A stretch of 64,000 nucleotides of DNA, taken from Desulfobacteraceae bacterium UBA2245. Lineage in GTDB: Bacteria > Desulfobacterota > Desulfobacteria > Desulfobacterales > UBA2245. The stretch covers positions 139,121-203,120 of the forward strand of contig DDYB01000032.1 of NCBI GenBank assembly GCA_002347265.1, given 5' to 3'. A program made the position numbers and the translations under genes. Below the pieces are notes generated by a model. The model worked only from the letters and a program-made list of their open reading frames with translations. It searched no databases and was not told the origin of the DNA. This document shows positions 18,041-26,863 of the stretch, piece by piece (position 1 is the stretch's first letter; each line of letters begins with the position of its first letter).

Positions 18041-18061
18041 TATCCAGTTTTTATGTATAAT
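18034..18061 (+). promoter_or_regulatory. Promoter of the radical SAM gene, with a duplicated -10 block
   Basis: ATGACA (18034-18039), 16-base spacer, TATAAT (18056-18061), about 40 bases before the start codon. The block CCAGTTTT...GTATAAT occurs twice (18013-18027 and 18044-18061), so a second perfect TATAAT lies at 18022-18027. Confidence 0.55.
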
Positions 18062-18101
18062 CTCGAAACCATGAAAAACGTAGAGATCGGCAAGGTGGCA
18101 G

Positions 18102-19040
18102 ATGATGACGTATCAACCCTTTTACATTGAAACCTTTAAAAAAGGACTGCTGAGCAAAAAGGCAGCGCAGGCGCGCAAATTGCTTAAAAGCTGCACGCTG
18201 TGTCCCCGGCAGTGCCGGGTCGACAGAACGGCCGGACAGCTTGGTCTGTGCCGAACCGGTGAAAAGGCCTACCTGGCTTTTTACAAGAGCCATTACGGCG
18301 AAGAAACTCCGCTTGTGGGTCAAAACGGTTCCGGTGCTTTTTTCTTCACTTACTGCAACCTGCTTTGTATTTTCTGTCAGAATTACGAATTAAGTCACGA
18401 GGGATGCGGCCGGGAAGTATCTGATTCTGAACTGGCAGACATCATGATGATTCTTCAGGAGGGCGGGTGTCCGAACATCCATTTCATAACCCCGACCCAT
18501 GTGCTTTCACCGATTCTATCCGCACTGGAGATCGCCGTTCAAAGAGGGCTTAGCGTTCCACTGGTCTACAATTCAAGCGGCTATGAAAGCCTCGAGATTC
18601 TCAAGCTGCTCGACGGGCTGATCGATATCTACATGCCGGATTTCAAGTTCTGGGATTCCGACGTAGCCCGGCGTCTCTGCAACGCGCCGGATTATGCGGA
18701 AATCGCCCGTCAGGCGGTTAAAGAAATGCACCGCCAGGTGGGGGATCTGAAGATCGACGAAGACGGAACCGCCCGACACGGTCTTCTGCTCAGGCACCTG
18801 CTGATGCCTGCCGGCATGGCCGGAACGCGGGAGATCATGCGATTTGTCGCCCGGGAAATATCCCCGGATACCTATGTGAACATCATGCCCCAGTTCCGAC
18901 CCTACGGCAGATCCCGTGAGATCAGGGAGCTGATGCAGCCCATCAGAAAACCCGATTACGTCAACGCCCTTGAAGCGGCCCGGGAGGAAGGCATCCGCCG
19001 GATCGACCGGCGTCCGGGACGCGTATTCATGGGATTCTAA
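18102..19040 (+). CDS. Radical SAM protein, COG1313/PflX type
   Basis: 312 residues. The radical SAM 4Fe-4S motif is C85-x3-C89-x2-C92 (YCNLLCIFCQN). An extra N-terminal cysteine group, CTLCPRQCRVDR...GLC, may bind another cluster. Other family signatures are FITPTHVLSPI, PLVYNSSGYES, DIYMPDFKFWDSD and LLMPAGMAGTREIMRF. It resembles pyruvate-formate-lyase-activase-like proteins, but no glycyl-radical enzyme lies nearby and the substrate is unknown. ATG 18102 and 18105 are both possible; AAGGTGG at 18092-18098 spaces better for 18105. It is flanked upstream by decayed mobile DNA and downstream by a convergent gene. Confidence 0.88.
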   Translation: MMTYQPFYIETFKKGLLSKKAAQARKLLKSCTLCPRQCRVDRTAGQLGLCRTGEKAYLAFYKSHYGEETPLVGQNGSGAFFFTYCNLLCIFCQNYELSHEGCGREVSDSELADIMMILQEGGCPNIHFITPTHVLSPILSALEIAVQRGLSVPLVYNSSGYESLEILKLLDGLIDIYMPDFKFWDSDVARRLCNAPDYAEIARQAVKEMHRQVGDLKIDEDGTARHGLLLRHLLMPAGMAGTREIMRFVAREISPDTYVNIMPQFRPYGRSREIRELMQPIRKPDYVNALEAAREEGIRRIDRRPGRVFMGF

Positions 19041-19123
19041 CCTTTCAGAGCCGCACAAATCCGCTTCCGCAATTTTGCCGGACATTTTATGCAATGACCA
19101 GGCGTTTATTGTTTTGCCGGCAG

Positions 19124-19846
19124 TCAATCCAGCCAGGCTGGAACATGGGTCCAGGCCTGGCGAAGCGCTTTGTTCTTGACGGCAAAATCCGGATCATGCC
19201 GCCCGACCAGTGCCCAGAATCCGGAAGAGTGGTTCAGGTGGACGAGGTGACACAGCTCGTGAAGCAGCACATGGCGAACCAGCGGTTCGGGGATGAACAA
19301 CAGTCTGAGGTTAAGGCTGATCGTTTTTCGCCAAGAGCAGCTGCCCCAGCGTGTCCGCTGGGATCTGACCGTGACCCTTTGAAAAGCCGTTCCCATTTCT
19401 TCGGAAAGCTTTTTCAGCCATGGAACCAGGTGCATATAAGCTTTTTGTATGAGCCATCGGCGTAGAGCCGCTTTGCAAAGCGCTTCATGATCGGTATTTC
19501 CGCAAAGCGTCAGGCGGTGCGTGTCGTGTTCGAATGCAACCACCCCGCCAGACCCGGTCTTCTGGTAGTCGACCCGCCATTGCTCGTCGATTCCCGTCAG
19601 GTCGATCGTTTCGGGAAGTCCTTCCGTTGTTTCGGATTCAGAAAGCCGGCGCAGTGCTTCGAGTTTCCTTGCGGTCCGTTCGATCCAAGGCCGCTTTTCT
19701 TCAAGCAATTGCGCAATTCTTTCCCTGGCAAAACCTCGTGGCACGATCACCACGAGCCCATCGCGCAGAGAAAGTCTCAGACGCGCATGTCTGGCCCGAG
19801 TGCTTTCTTTAACCGTATGTCTGAATGAGATGGAATGCGGGCTCAA
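19124..19846 (-). CDS. YgjP-like metallopeptidase (DUF45, M48-related)
   Basis: 240 residues with the zinc site HELCHLVHLNHS: HExxH plus a third His six residues later. The family segment QRTRWGSCSWRKTISLNLRL precedes it and the basic N-terminal half is typical of YgjP. There is no signal peptide, so it is probably cytoplasmic. In E. coli the relative is grouped with restriction-system or metal-dependent hydrolases; the actual substrate is unknown. The start is a TTG at 19846, with AAGAGG about 10 bases upstream and no in-frame ATG before it. It converges with the radical SAM gene; the 83 bases between them show no terminator. Confidence 0.88.
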   Translation of the reverse strand: MSPHSISFRHTVKESTRARHARLRLSLRDGLVVIVPRGFARERIAQLLEEKRPWIERTARKLEALRRLSESETTEGLPETIDLTGIDEQWRVDYQKTGSGGVVAFEHDTHRLTLCGNTDHEALCKAALRRWLIQKAYMHLVPWLKKLSEEMGTAFQRVTVRSQRTRWGSCSWRKTISLNLRLLFIPEPLVRHVLLHELCHLVHLNHSSGFWALVGRHDPDFAVKNKALRQAWTHVPAWLD

Positions 19847-20049
19847 AAGTCGGCCTCTTGTTGGAATTCAAAACGAAAAGCTTCAGAAGATCTTCTGTAT
19901 ACGAAAAATGCGTGGGCCGCAAGTGACCGTTGTCGGCCTTCCGGCTTGTCTTGGACAGGTTTGCACAGGTTGATGCTGGCACGCCTTGTGAGACTGGTTC
20001 AAACGGCTTGGCGAAGCTTGATAAATCGGCTTCGAACAATGAATATCAT

Positions 20050-20079
20050 TTGACAATCCGGGATTGAAATGACTATAGC
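20050..20079 (+). promoter_or_regulatory. Promoter of the DUF2065-queA-tgt operon
   Basis: TTGACA (20050-20055), 18-base spacer, TATAGC (20074-20079), ending 34 bases before the DUF2065 ATG. The rest of the 267-base gap before it contains a 14-base palindrome CAGAAGATCTTCTG at 19884-19897 and no gene. Confidence 0.55.
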
Positions 20080-20113
20080 GATCCGACTAAGCTCAGGATT
20101 CAAGAGGCGGGCC

Positions 20114-20299
20114 ATGAAATATTTTTTGTGTGTCATGGGTATGGTTATGATTGTTGAGGGTTTGCCGTATTTTGCGTTTCCCGAAAAAATGAAGGATCTG
20201 GTTGAAAAGCTGCTCGAGATGCCGACCGGTTTTTTGCGCCGGTTCGGTTTTGTGCTGATGGCAACCGGGTTGCTCCTGGTCTATATGGGAAGGCGTTGA
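20114..20299 (+). CDS. DUF2065 (YjeT-like) small membrane protein
   Basis: 61 residues. The predicted topology is two short hydrophobic helices (YFLCVMGMVMIVEGLPYFAF and FGFVLMATGLLLVYMG) joined by a charged loop, as in the YjeT family. The function of the family is unknown. ATG 20114 has AAGAGG 6-7 bases upstream; the frame is open upstream, but that part lacks family features. Its TGA overlaps the queA ATG (TGATG), so translation is probably coupled. Confidence 0.85.
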   Translation: MKYFLCVMGMVMIVEGLPYFAFPEKMKDLVEKLLEMPTGFLRRFGFVLMATGLLLVYMGRR

Positions 20300-21357
20300 T
20301 GTTTTCTCTGGGAGATTACGACTACCGTCTGCCCGAGGAACTGATTGCTCAGACTCCCGCTTCGAAACGGGAAGCCTCAAGGCTTCTGATGTTGAACCGT
20401 CAGGCGGGCGATGTTTTGCATCGGCGCTTTGAAGATCTGGTCGATATGTTCGACGGTTCCGAAGTGCTGGTAGTGAACGACACCCGGGTGGTTCCGGCCC
20501 GGTTGATCGGACGCAAAAAGACCGGAGGCCGGGTGGAGATTCTGGTTCTGGATTACCATGAAGGTTTGAGCCGGATTGCTCAGAAGGGCGAATCTGTTTT
20601 TAAATGTCTCGTCAAATCCTCGAAACGCCCCCGCATTGGCAGCCGACTGGAGTTTGAGCAGGGGTTTTTCGGAGAAATTCTGGATGATGTCGACGGCATC
20701 TGCAAGATCCGGTTTTCGGCAGGCGCTGATTTTGAGGAATGGGTGGACAAGGTAGGACGGGTACCCCTCCCGCCCTATATTCGAAGGGCAGAGGAGACTT
20801 GCTGGGATGACCGCGCTTCCTATCAGACCGTTTACGCCCGATGCAAGGGCGCTGTGGCCGCTCCTACCGCGGGTTTGCATTTTTCGGAATCCCTGCTTGA
20901 GAAATTGAAATCCAAGGGTGTTAAAATAGTTGCAATTACGCTGCATGTGGGATATGGTACCTTCTTTCCTGTCAGGGTTTCAGATATTCGAGAACATTCA
21001 ATTCATTCCGAATGGTACAGCGTTTCGGAATCAGCGGCTCGGTGCATCAACCGGGCCAGGGCCGACGGAGCCCGGATTGTAGCGGCGGGGACCACTTCGG
21101 TCCGGACTCTGGAATACGCCGCCGATGACCGGGGGCAACTGGCCGGTGGAAGCGGTTACTGCGATCTCTTCATATATCCGGGGCATCGCTTCAAGGTTGT
21201 GGACGCCATGATTACCAACTTCCACCTGCCGAAGTCTACGCTGCTGATGCTGGTGTCGGCTTTTGCGGGCCGCTGCCGGGTGCTTGAGGCCTATCAGGAG
21301 GCGATAAGGAAGCAGTACCGCTTTTACAGCTATGGAGATGCCATGTATATTTTTTAG
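20299..21357 (+). CDS. queA: S-adenosylmethionine:tRNA ribosyltransferase-isomerase QueA
   Basis: Transfers the ribosyl moiety of SAM to 7-aminomethyl-7-deazaguanine in tRNA, making epoxyqueuosine. It has 352 residues with family blocks YRLPEELIAQTPASKREASR, VVNDTRVVPARLIGRK, AAPTAGLHFSESLLEKL, THVGYGTF-like HVGYGTFFPVR, AAGTTSVRTLEYA and NFHLPKSTLLMLVSAFAGR. It is followed by tgt, the preceding enzyme in queuosine synthesis; together they form a queuosine operon. No preQ1 riboswitch is seen upstream. Confidence 0.98.
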   Translation: MFSLGDYDYRLPEELIAQTPASKREASRLLMLNRQAGDVLHRRFEDLVDMFDGSEVLVVNDTRVVPARLIGRKKTGGRVEILVLDYHEGLSRIAQKGESVFKCLVKSSKRPRIGSRLEFEQGFFGEILDDVDGICKIRFSAGADFEEWVDKVGRVPLPPYIRRAEETCWDDRASYQTVYARCKGAVAAPTAGLHFSESLLEKLKSKGVKIVAITLHVGYGTFFPVRVSDIREHSIHSEWYSVSESAARCINRARADGARIVAAGTTSVRTLEYAADDRGQLAGGSGYCDLFIYPGHRFKVVDAMITNFHLPKSTLLMLVSAFAGRCRVLEAYQEAIRKQYRFYSYGDAMYIF

Positions 21358-21459
21358 TCTCCACGGCGCCATGATTTGAAATTGGACGTGCGGGATGGTT
21401 TCCCGCAAGCAGTTATGCAACGGAACGGGTTTTGCGTTCCAGACAGCGCACAGGTGAAG

Positions 21460-22590
21460 ATGTTCGATTTTAAAATTCAGGCAAAATCAGATACATCGCG
21501 TGCAAGAGCCGGGGTCATGCATACCCGGCACGGGTCTGTTGAAACGCCTGTTTTTATGCCTGTGGGCACTCTGGGGTCTGTCAAGTCCCTTTCTCCGGAA
21601 GAGCTTTGCGAGGCCGGTGCACAGATTATTCTCGGCAACACCTATCATCTGTATCTGAGGCCGGGGTGCGAGGTCATCGAACGGTTTTCCGGACTGCATC
21701 GTTTCATGCACTGGGAAAAACCCATTCTTACCGACAGCGGCGGATTTCAGGTTTTCTCTCTTTCAAAGCTCGCCAGAATTAACGAGGAAGGCGTGTCCTT
21801 CCAGTCTCATATAGATGGTTCCAGCCACCTGTTGACGCCGGAAAAGGCGATCGAAATTCAGGGCAGTCTGGAATCCGACATCATCATGTGCCTGGACCAG
21901 TGCGTCGGGCATCCTGCCGATACCCAAAAAACCCGAGAAGCCGTAGATCTGACCACCCGCTGGGCGGCAAGATCCAAGATGAAGTGGGAAGAAGCTCTGA
22001 ACGCTGAAAACGCACTCTTTGGCATTGTCCAGGGAGGCATGCACGGATTTCTGCGGGAGCGGTCGGCCGCGGAACTGGTCGACATCGGTTTCAGCGGATA
22101 TGCTCTGGGAGGGTTGAGCGTCGGAGAACCCAAGGAACTGATGCTGGAAATGTCTGATTTTACGCTTCCCTTATTGCCGGAGCATAAGCCCAGATACGTA
22201 ATGGGCGTCGGTACTCCCGAGGATATCGTGAATCTGGTTGCTCTGGGCGCCGACATGTTCGACTGCGTGATGCCGACGAGAAATGCCAGAAACGGCCAGT
22301 TGTTTACGGATTACGGAACGATCAACATCTGCAACGCCCGGTATACGCAGGATGTCGATCCGATCGATTCCGGGTGTTCCTGTTATACCTGCCGAAATTA
22401 TTCCCGGGCCTACCTGAGGCATCTGTACATGAACCGGGAACTGCTTTCCTACCGGCTCAATACGATTCACAATGTTCATTATTATCTGAATCTGATGCAG
22501 CGAATGCGAAAGGCCATCGTTGAAAATGAGTTTGAGGGCTTTCGAAGGGGTTTTTACAAAGAGCGGGTCACCGAACGGCAGGCGGCGTGA
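21460..22590 (+). CDS. tgt: tRNA-guanine transglycosylase (queuine/preQ1)
   Basis: Swaps guanine 34 of Asp, Asn, His and Tyr tRNAs for preQ1. It has 376 residues from ATG 21460, which has AGGTG just upstream; the frame continues 28 codons upstream without family features. Signatures: TPVFMPVGTLGSVKSLSP, ILGNTYHLYLRPG, LTDSGGFQVFSL (with the catalytic Asp), FGIVQGGMHGFLRERSA, GYALGGLSVGEP, DCVMPTRNARNG and the zinc site CSCYTC with a downstream His. It lies 102 bases after queA. Confidence 0.97.
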   Translation: MFDFKIQAKSDTSRARAGVMHTRHGSVETPVFMPVGTLGSVKSLSPEELCEAGAQIILGNTYHLYLRPGCEVIERFSGLHRFMHWEKPILTDSGGFQVFSLSKLARINEEGVSFQSHIDGSSHLLTPEKAIEIQGSLESDIIMCLDQCVGHPADTQKTREAVDLTTRWAARSKMKWEEALNAENALFGIVQGGMHGFLRERSAAELVDIGFSGYALGGLSVGEPKELMLEMSDFTLPLLPEHKPRYVMGVGTPEDIVNLVALGADMFDCVMPTRNARNGQLFTDYGTINICNARYTQDVDPIDSGCSCYTCRNYSRAYLRHLYMNRELLSYRLNTIHNVHYYLNLMQRMRKAIVENEFEGFRRGFYKERVTERQAA

Positions 22591-22609
22591 AACAAAGAAA
22601 GGAAGCTGA

Positions 22610-22855
22610 ATGACCGGACAATCGGGAGTAGAGAAGAGGGTCAAGGCGGTTATCGACAGGATCCGCCCTTCGCTTCAGGCCGACGGCGGCGATGTGGAGT
22701 TCGTCGGCATGGATGCGGGGGTGGTGAAGGTTCGGCTGAAAGGCGCCTGTTCAGGGTGTCCGCACTCCCGAATGACGCTGAAATTCGGAATCGAACGGAT
22801 GCTGAAAAAAGAAGTTTCCGAAGTGCAATCCGTTGAATCGGTGGAAAGGGAATAG
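22610..22855 (+). CDS. NifU C-terminal-domain iron-sulfur scaffold protein
   Basis: 81 residues consisting only of the NifU C-terminal domain: VIDRIRPSLQADGGDVEFVG followed by GACSGCPHSRMTLKFGIE, with the cluster-binding C47-x2-C50. Stand-alone proteins of this kind (Nfu type) carry or transfer 4Fe-4S clusters. GGAAG lies upstream of the ATG. It follows tgt by 19 bases and may be co-transcribed; Tgt is not itself an iron-sulfur enzyme, so the link is not obvious. Confidence 0.93.
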   Translation: MTGQSGVEKRVKAVIDRIRPSLQADGGDVEFVGMDAGVVKVRLKGACSGCPHSRMTLKFGIERMLKKEVSEVQSVESVERE

Positions 22856-22949
22856 CAGGAGTTGCAATTTGAATAAAATTTTGGCATAAAAATTGGAATT
22901 TGTGCCGACTGCGATGAGCTGATTTTTTTTGAGTTACGGAGGTTGCTGA

Positions 22950-24137
22950 ATGACGGTTGCAAGAAGGATTCAGGACATGCTGGCCAGGTCTTCCTGGATC
23001 CGAAGGATGTTCGAAGAGGGCACCCGGCTCAAGAATTTATACGGCGCCGACAAGGTGTTTGATTTCAGCCTGGGCAATCCCAATCTCAGCCCTCCGGAAA
23101 TATTTCACAAGGCGCTTCGCGATGCCGTGGACCATTCCGGCGGTATGGGTCACGGATATATGCCCAACGCCGGTTATCCTCATGTCCGTCGGGCAGTGGC
23201 CGATTATCTGAGCCGGGAGCAGGGTGCAGCGATCACGGAAAACGAGGTGATCATGACCTGCGGGGCCGCCGGCGCGCTCAACGTCATTTTAAAGACCATT
23301 CTGGATGCCGGAGACGAGGTCGTGGTTCCGGCGCCTTATTTTGTCGAATACGGCGCCTATGTTGAAAACCACGGGGGATTGCTCAAGACGGTCGCCACAC
23401 TGCCGGATTTCAACCTGGATCTTCAGGCCCTTCGCGATTCGATCACCCCGAAAACCAAGGCCGTTCTCATCAACTCTCCGAACAATCCCACAGGCCAGGT
23501 CTATTCCAAAGCGACGCTCGACCAACTGGGACAAATTCTTCGGGAGCAGGGCCGCCGGTTGAACCGGACCCTGTACCTGATTTCCGACGAGCCCTACCGG
23601 AAGATCGTTTACGACGGACAACAGGTTCCCAGTATTTTTGCCGCCTATTCCGAGAGCATTGTCGCGACCTCCTATTCCAAGGATATTTCCATTCCCGGCG
23701 AGCGTATCGGGTATCTTGCCGTCAATCCGGCGGCGGCCTTCAAAAAGGATCTGATCGGCGGAATGACCCTGGCCAACCGGATTCTGGGATTTGTCAATGC
23801 GCCGGCCCTGATGCAGCGGGTTATTGGCACACTGCAGGGGCAAAGCGTGGACATTTCCCTGTATGCCGGAAAGCGGGATCTCTTATGCCGAGGGTTGGCC
23901 GATTGCGGGTATGAATTTTCAAAGCCGGCCGGCGCGTTTTATCTTTTTCCCAAAACGCCCATTTCAGACGACGTCCAATTTGTTCAGGCCCTTCAGGAAG
24001 AACGCATTCTGGCCGTTCCGGGAAGCGGATTCGGCGGACCCGGACACTTTCGAATCGCCTATTGCGTCGAAGATGCCGTGATTGCCGGCGCCATGCCCGG
24101 TTTTAAACGGGTTATGCAACAATTTAAAAAACAATGA
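22950..24137 (+). CDS. PLP-dependent aminotransferase, class I/II
   Basis: 395-residue fold-type I aminotransferase, probably aspartate/aromatic-like. Features: FDFSLGNPNLSPPE, a glycine-rich phosphate-binding turn MTCGAAGALNVIL, NSPNNPTGQVYSKATL with the conserved Asn, ISDEPYRKIVYDG with the PLP Asp and Tyr, and the Schiff-base lysine in SYSKDISIPGERIGY. ACGGAGG sits at 22936-22942, before the ATG. The amino-acid substrate cannot be assigned from sequence alone. It lies directly upstream of the methylmalonyl-CoA genes. Confidence 0.92.
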   Translation: MTVARRIQDMLARSSWIRRMFEEGTRLKNLYGADKVFDFSLGNPNLSPPEIFHKALRDAVDHSGGMGHGYMPNAGYPHVRRAVADYLSREQGAAITENEVIMTCGAAGALNVILKTILDAGDEVVVPAPYFVEYGAYVENHGGLLKTVATLPDFNLDLQALRDSITPKTKAVLINSPNNPTGQVYSKATLDQLGQILREQGRRLNRTLYLISDEPYRKIVYDGQQVPSIFAAYSESIVATSYSKDISIPGERIGYLAVNPAAAFKKDLIGGMTLANRILGFVNAPALMQRVIGTLQGQSVDISLYAGKRDLLCRGLADCGYEFSKPAGAFYLFPKTPISDDVQFVQALQEERILAVPGSGFGGPGHFRIAYCVEDAVIAGAMPGFKRVMQQFKKQ

Positions 24138-24238
24138 ATCGAAACGCACTACCGGCCGGCTTTGGGGAGAAAGCCGCCAGAAGAAACGAAAATATAGCGA
24201 TAGTCACAGAAACCATGGATGAATGAAAGGAGAAGGAC

Positions 24239-24643
24239 ATGAAAATCAGAAAAATTGATCATCTTGGTGTTGCCGTCAACAAAATTGAAGGTGTGAAGAA
24301 CTTCTGGACCGAAGTTTTGGGTCTGCATTTTGAAGGGTCTGAAACCGTAACCGAGCAGAAGGTCACCACGGCGTTTTTCCCGGTCGGAGAAAGCGAAATC
24401 GAACTTCTGGAATCTACCGCTCCGGACGGACCGATCGCCAAGTACATCGAAAAGAAGGGCGAAGGCATCCAGCATGTGGCTTTCCGCGTGGACAATATCG
24501 AAGAAGCCCTGGCGGAACTCAAGGCCAAAGGGATCAAGCTGATCGATGAGAAACCCAGAATCGGCGCGGGTGGCGCAAAGATCGCCTTCCTCCATCCCAA
24601 AGCCACCAGCGGCGTGCTGGTTGAACTGTGTCAGAGAGATTAA
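24239..24643 (+). CDS. mce: Methylmalonyl-CoA epimerase
   Basis: Interconverts (S)- and (R)-methylmalonyl-CoA. The 134-residue protein is a vicinal-oxygen-chelate fold with two beta-alpha-beta-beta-beta modules: KIDHLGVAVNKIEGVKNFW with metal ligand His8, and GEGIQHVAFRVDNIEEALAE with the second His; the final ligand Glu is in GVLVELCQRD. AAGGAGAAGG precedes the ATG. It opens the propionate cluster and lies 92 bases before the mutase. A 7-base-pair hairpin (24157-24176) lies in the gap before it. Confidence 0.96.
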   Translation: MKIRKIDHLGVAVNKIEGVKNFWTEVLGLHFEGSETVTEQKVTTAFFPVGESEIELLESTAPDGPIAKYIEKKGEGIQHVAFRVDNIEEALAELKAKGIKLIDEKPRIGAGGAKIAFLHPKATSGVLVELCQRD

Positions 24644-24735
24644 TGGTTTTATAGTAGATTTGCGGGCCATCAGGTTGGCCCATCATGCAAAAACATCAGG
24701 AGCAAAAAGCAATAGCGAGAAAGGAGCTAAGAAAA

Positions 24736-26862
24736 ATGGCCGAACATCCTCAGAAACAGCAATGGATTGCAGCTGCAACGAAGGGTCTTAAGGGAAAATC
24801 TCCGGACGTTTTGGACTGGATGACCCCTGAGGGAATTAAAGTTAAGTGCATGTACACGGCTGAAGATGTCGCAGGGCTTCCCAGCGTCAACACGCTTCCG
24901 GGGTTTGCCCCCTACGTGCGCGGTCCTCAGCCCACGATGTATGCCCAGCGTCCCTGGACGATCCGTCAGTACGCCGGTTTTTCCACCGCAAAAGATTCCA
25001 ATGCATTTTACAGAAGAAACATCGCCGCAGGCCAGCAGGGCCTTTCGGTGGCCTTTGACCTGGCCACCCACCGCGGATATGATTCGGATCATCCCCGGGT
25101 TTCCGGCGACGTCGGCAAGGCGGGCGTGGCCATCGATTCGGTTGAAGACATGAAGGTTCTTTTCGATCAGATCCCGCTGGACAAGGTCAGCGTTTCCATG
25201 ACCATGAACGGCGCGGTTCTGCCGATCCTGGCCGGCTACATCGTGGCGGCCGAGGAACAGGGCGTAAAACAGGAACAGCTGACCGGCACCATTCAGAACG
25301 ACATCCTAAAGGAGTACCTCACCCGGAACACTTACATTTATCCGCCTGATCCCTCGATGCGGATTGTGTCCGACATCATCGCTTATTGCTCCCAGCATAT
25401 GCCCAAGTTCAATACGGTGAGCATCAGCGGTTATCACATTATGGAAGCCGGCGCCAACTGCGTGCTTCAGACCGCTTTTACCCTGGCCGACGGTGTGGAA
25501 TACGTCAAGGCCGCTCTGAAAGCCGGCATGGACATCGACGTGTTCGCTCCGCGACTGTCATTCTTCTTTGGCGTGGGCATGAACTTCTTCATGGAAATCG
25601 CCATGCTTCGGGCCGCCCGGTTCCTGTGGCATGAACTGATCAGCCAGTTCAAGCCGAAGAATGAGAAGTCCCTGATACTGCGCACCCACGTGCAGACCTC
25701 CGGATGGAGCCTGACCGAACAGGATCCATACAACAATGTGATCCGGACCACCCTTGAGGCGCTGTCCGCGGTTCTGGGCGGAACCCAGTCATTGCACACG
25801 AACTCCCTGGATGAAGCCATCAGTCTGCCGTCGGATTTCTCCGCGCGTATCGCGAGAAACACCCAGATCATCATTCAGGAAGAATCCCAAGTCTGCCGCG
25901 TGGCCGACCCGCTGGGAGGCTCCTACTATATTGAATTCCTGACAGCCCAGATCATCGAAGAAGCCCGCAAGATCATCAACGAGATTGATGGGCTGGGCGG
26001 CATGGCCAAGGCCATTCCCACCGGCATGCCCAAGATGAGAATCGAGGAAGCCGCAGCCCGCAAACAGGCCAGAATCGATCAGGGCCTGGATGTCATCGTG
26101 GGTGTGAACAAGTACCGCATCCAAGAAGCGCCTCCTGAGAACCTGCTGGAAGTGTCCGATGCGGTTCGCGATGAGCAGATCGCCGGTCTGAAGCAGCTCA
26201 AGGCCAAACGCGACAATGCCAAAGTCAAGCAGGCCCTCGATGCTCTGACCAAGGCTGCTGAGTCCGGAGGAAACCTGCTGGCGGCTACTGTTGACGCTGT
26301 TCGTTTGCGGGCGACCGGAGGCGAGGTGTCCGATGCCATGGAGAAAGTCTTCGGCCGTTACGTGGCTACTACTCAGTGCATCTCCGGCGCCTATGCCGCT
26401 GAATATGCCGGCAATGAGATTTTCGAGTCTCTGAGAAAGCGTACCGCGGACTTTGCAAAGCGCGAAGGCCGTCGTCCGAGAATCCTGATGACCAAGATGG
26501 GTCAGGACGGTCATGACCGCGGCGTGAAAGTGGTTGCCACGGCGTTTGCCGACCTGGGATTTGACGTGGATATCAGCCCGATGTTCCAGACGCCTGAGGA
26601 AGCCGCTCAGATGGCTGTGGAAAACGACGTTCACGTCGTTGGCGCATCCAGTCTGGCAGCCGGTCACAAGACACTGCTTCCGGCGTTGATTCAGAATCTC
26701 AAGAAGCTGGGATCTCCTGAAATCAAGGTCGTCTGCGGCGGCGTTATTCCGCCCAAAGACTATCAGTTCCTTTATGATGCAGGATGCGTCGGTGTGTTCG
26801 GCCCTGGTACCATTATTACGGATGCAGCAAACAAGGTATTGAACGCATTGGAGAAAAAGTAA
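24736..26862 (+). CDS. Methylmalonyl-CoA mutase, single-chain, B12-dependent
   Basis: Adenosylcobalamin enzyme that rearranges (R)-methylmalonyl-CoA to succinyl-CoA. It has 708 residues: a TIM-barrel catalytic domain with RQYAGFSTAKDSNAFYRRN (catalytic Tyr, about residue 78) and SISGYHIMEAGAN (catalytic His, about 234), then a C-terminal cobalamin-binding domain with DGHDRG at about 591-596 (DxHxxG). Both functions are on one chain, as in the catalytic chain of the heterodimer. The start is ATG 24736, with AAGGAG at 24721-24726; ATG 24685 is in frame but has no SD. It is followed by the GTPase chaperone MeaB after one base. Confidence 0.97.
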   Translation: MAEHPQKQQWIAAATKGLKGKSPDVLDWMTPEGIKVKCMYTAEDVAGLPSVNTLPGFAPYVRGPQPTMYAQRPWTIRQYAGFSTAKDSNAFYRRNIAAGQQGLSVAFDLATHRGYDSDHPRVSGDVGKAGVAIDSVEDMKVLFDQIPLDKVSVSMTMNGAVLPILAGYIVAAEEQGVKQEQLTGTIQNDILKEYLTRNTYIYPPDPSMRIVSDIIAYCSQHMPKFNTVSISGYHIMEAGANCVLQTAFTLADGVEYVKAALKAGMDIDVFAPRLSFFFGVGMNFFMEIAMLRAARFLWHELISQFKPKNEKSLILRTHVQTSGWSLTEQDPYNNVIRTTLEALSAVLGGTQSLHTNSLDEAISLPSDFSARIARNTQIIIQEESQVCRVADPLGGSYYIEFLTAQIIEEARKIINEIDGLGGMAKAIPTGMPKMRIEEAAARKQARIDQGLDVIVGVNKYRIQEAPPENLLEVSDAVRDEQIAGLKQLKAKRDNAKVKQALDALTKAAESGGNLLAATVDAVRLRATGGEVSDAMEKVFGRYVATTQCISGAYAAEYAGNEIFESLRKRTADFAKREGRRPRILMTKMGQDGHDRGVKVVATAFADLGFDVDISPMFQTPEEAAQMAVENDVHVVGASSLAAGHKTLLPALIQNLKKLGSPEIKVVCGGVIPPKDYQFLYDAGCVGVFGPGTIITDAANKVLNALEKK

Positions 26863-26863
26863 A

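Noticed and set aside
22881..22897. TGGCAT-N5-TTGGA, resembling a sigma-54 promoter before the aminotransferase
   Set aside because: The invariant GC of the -12 element is GG, so the match is not good enough to call.
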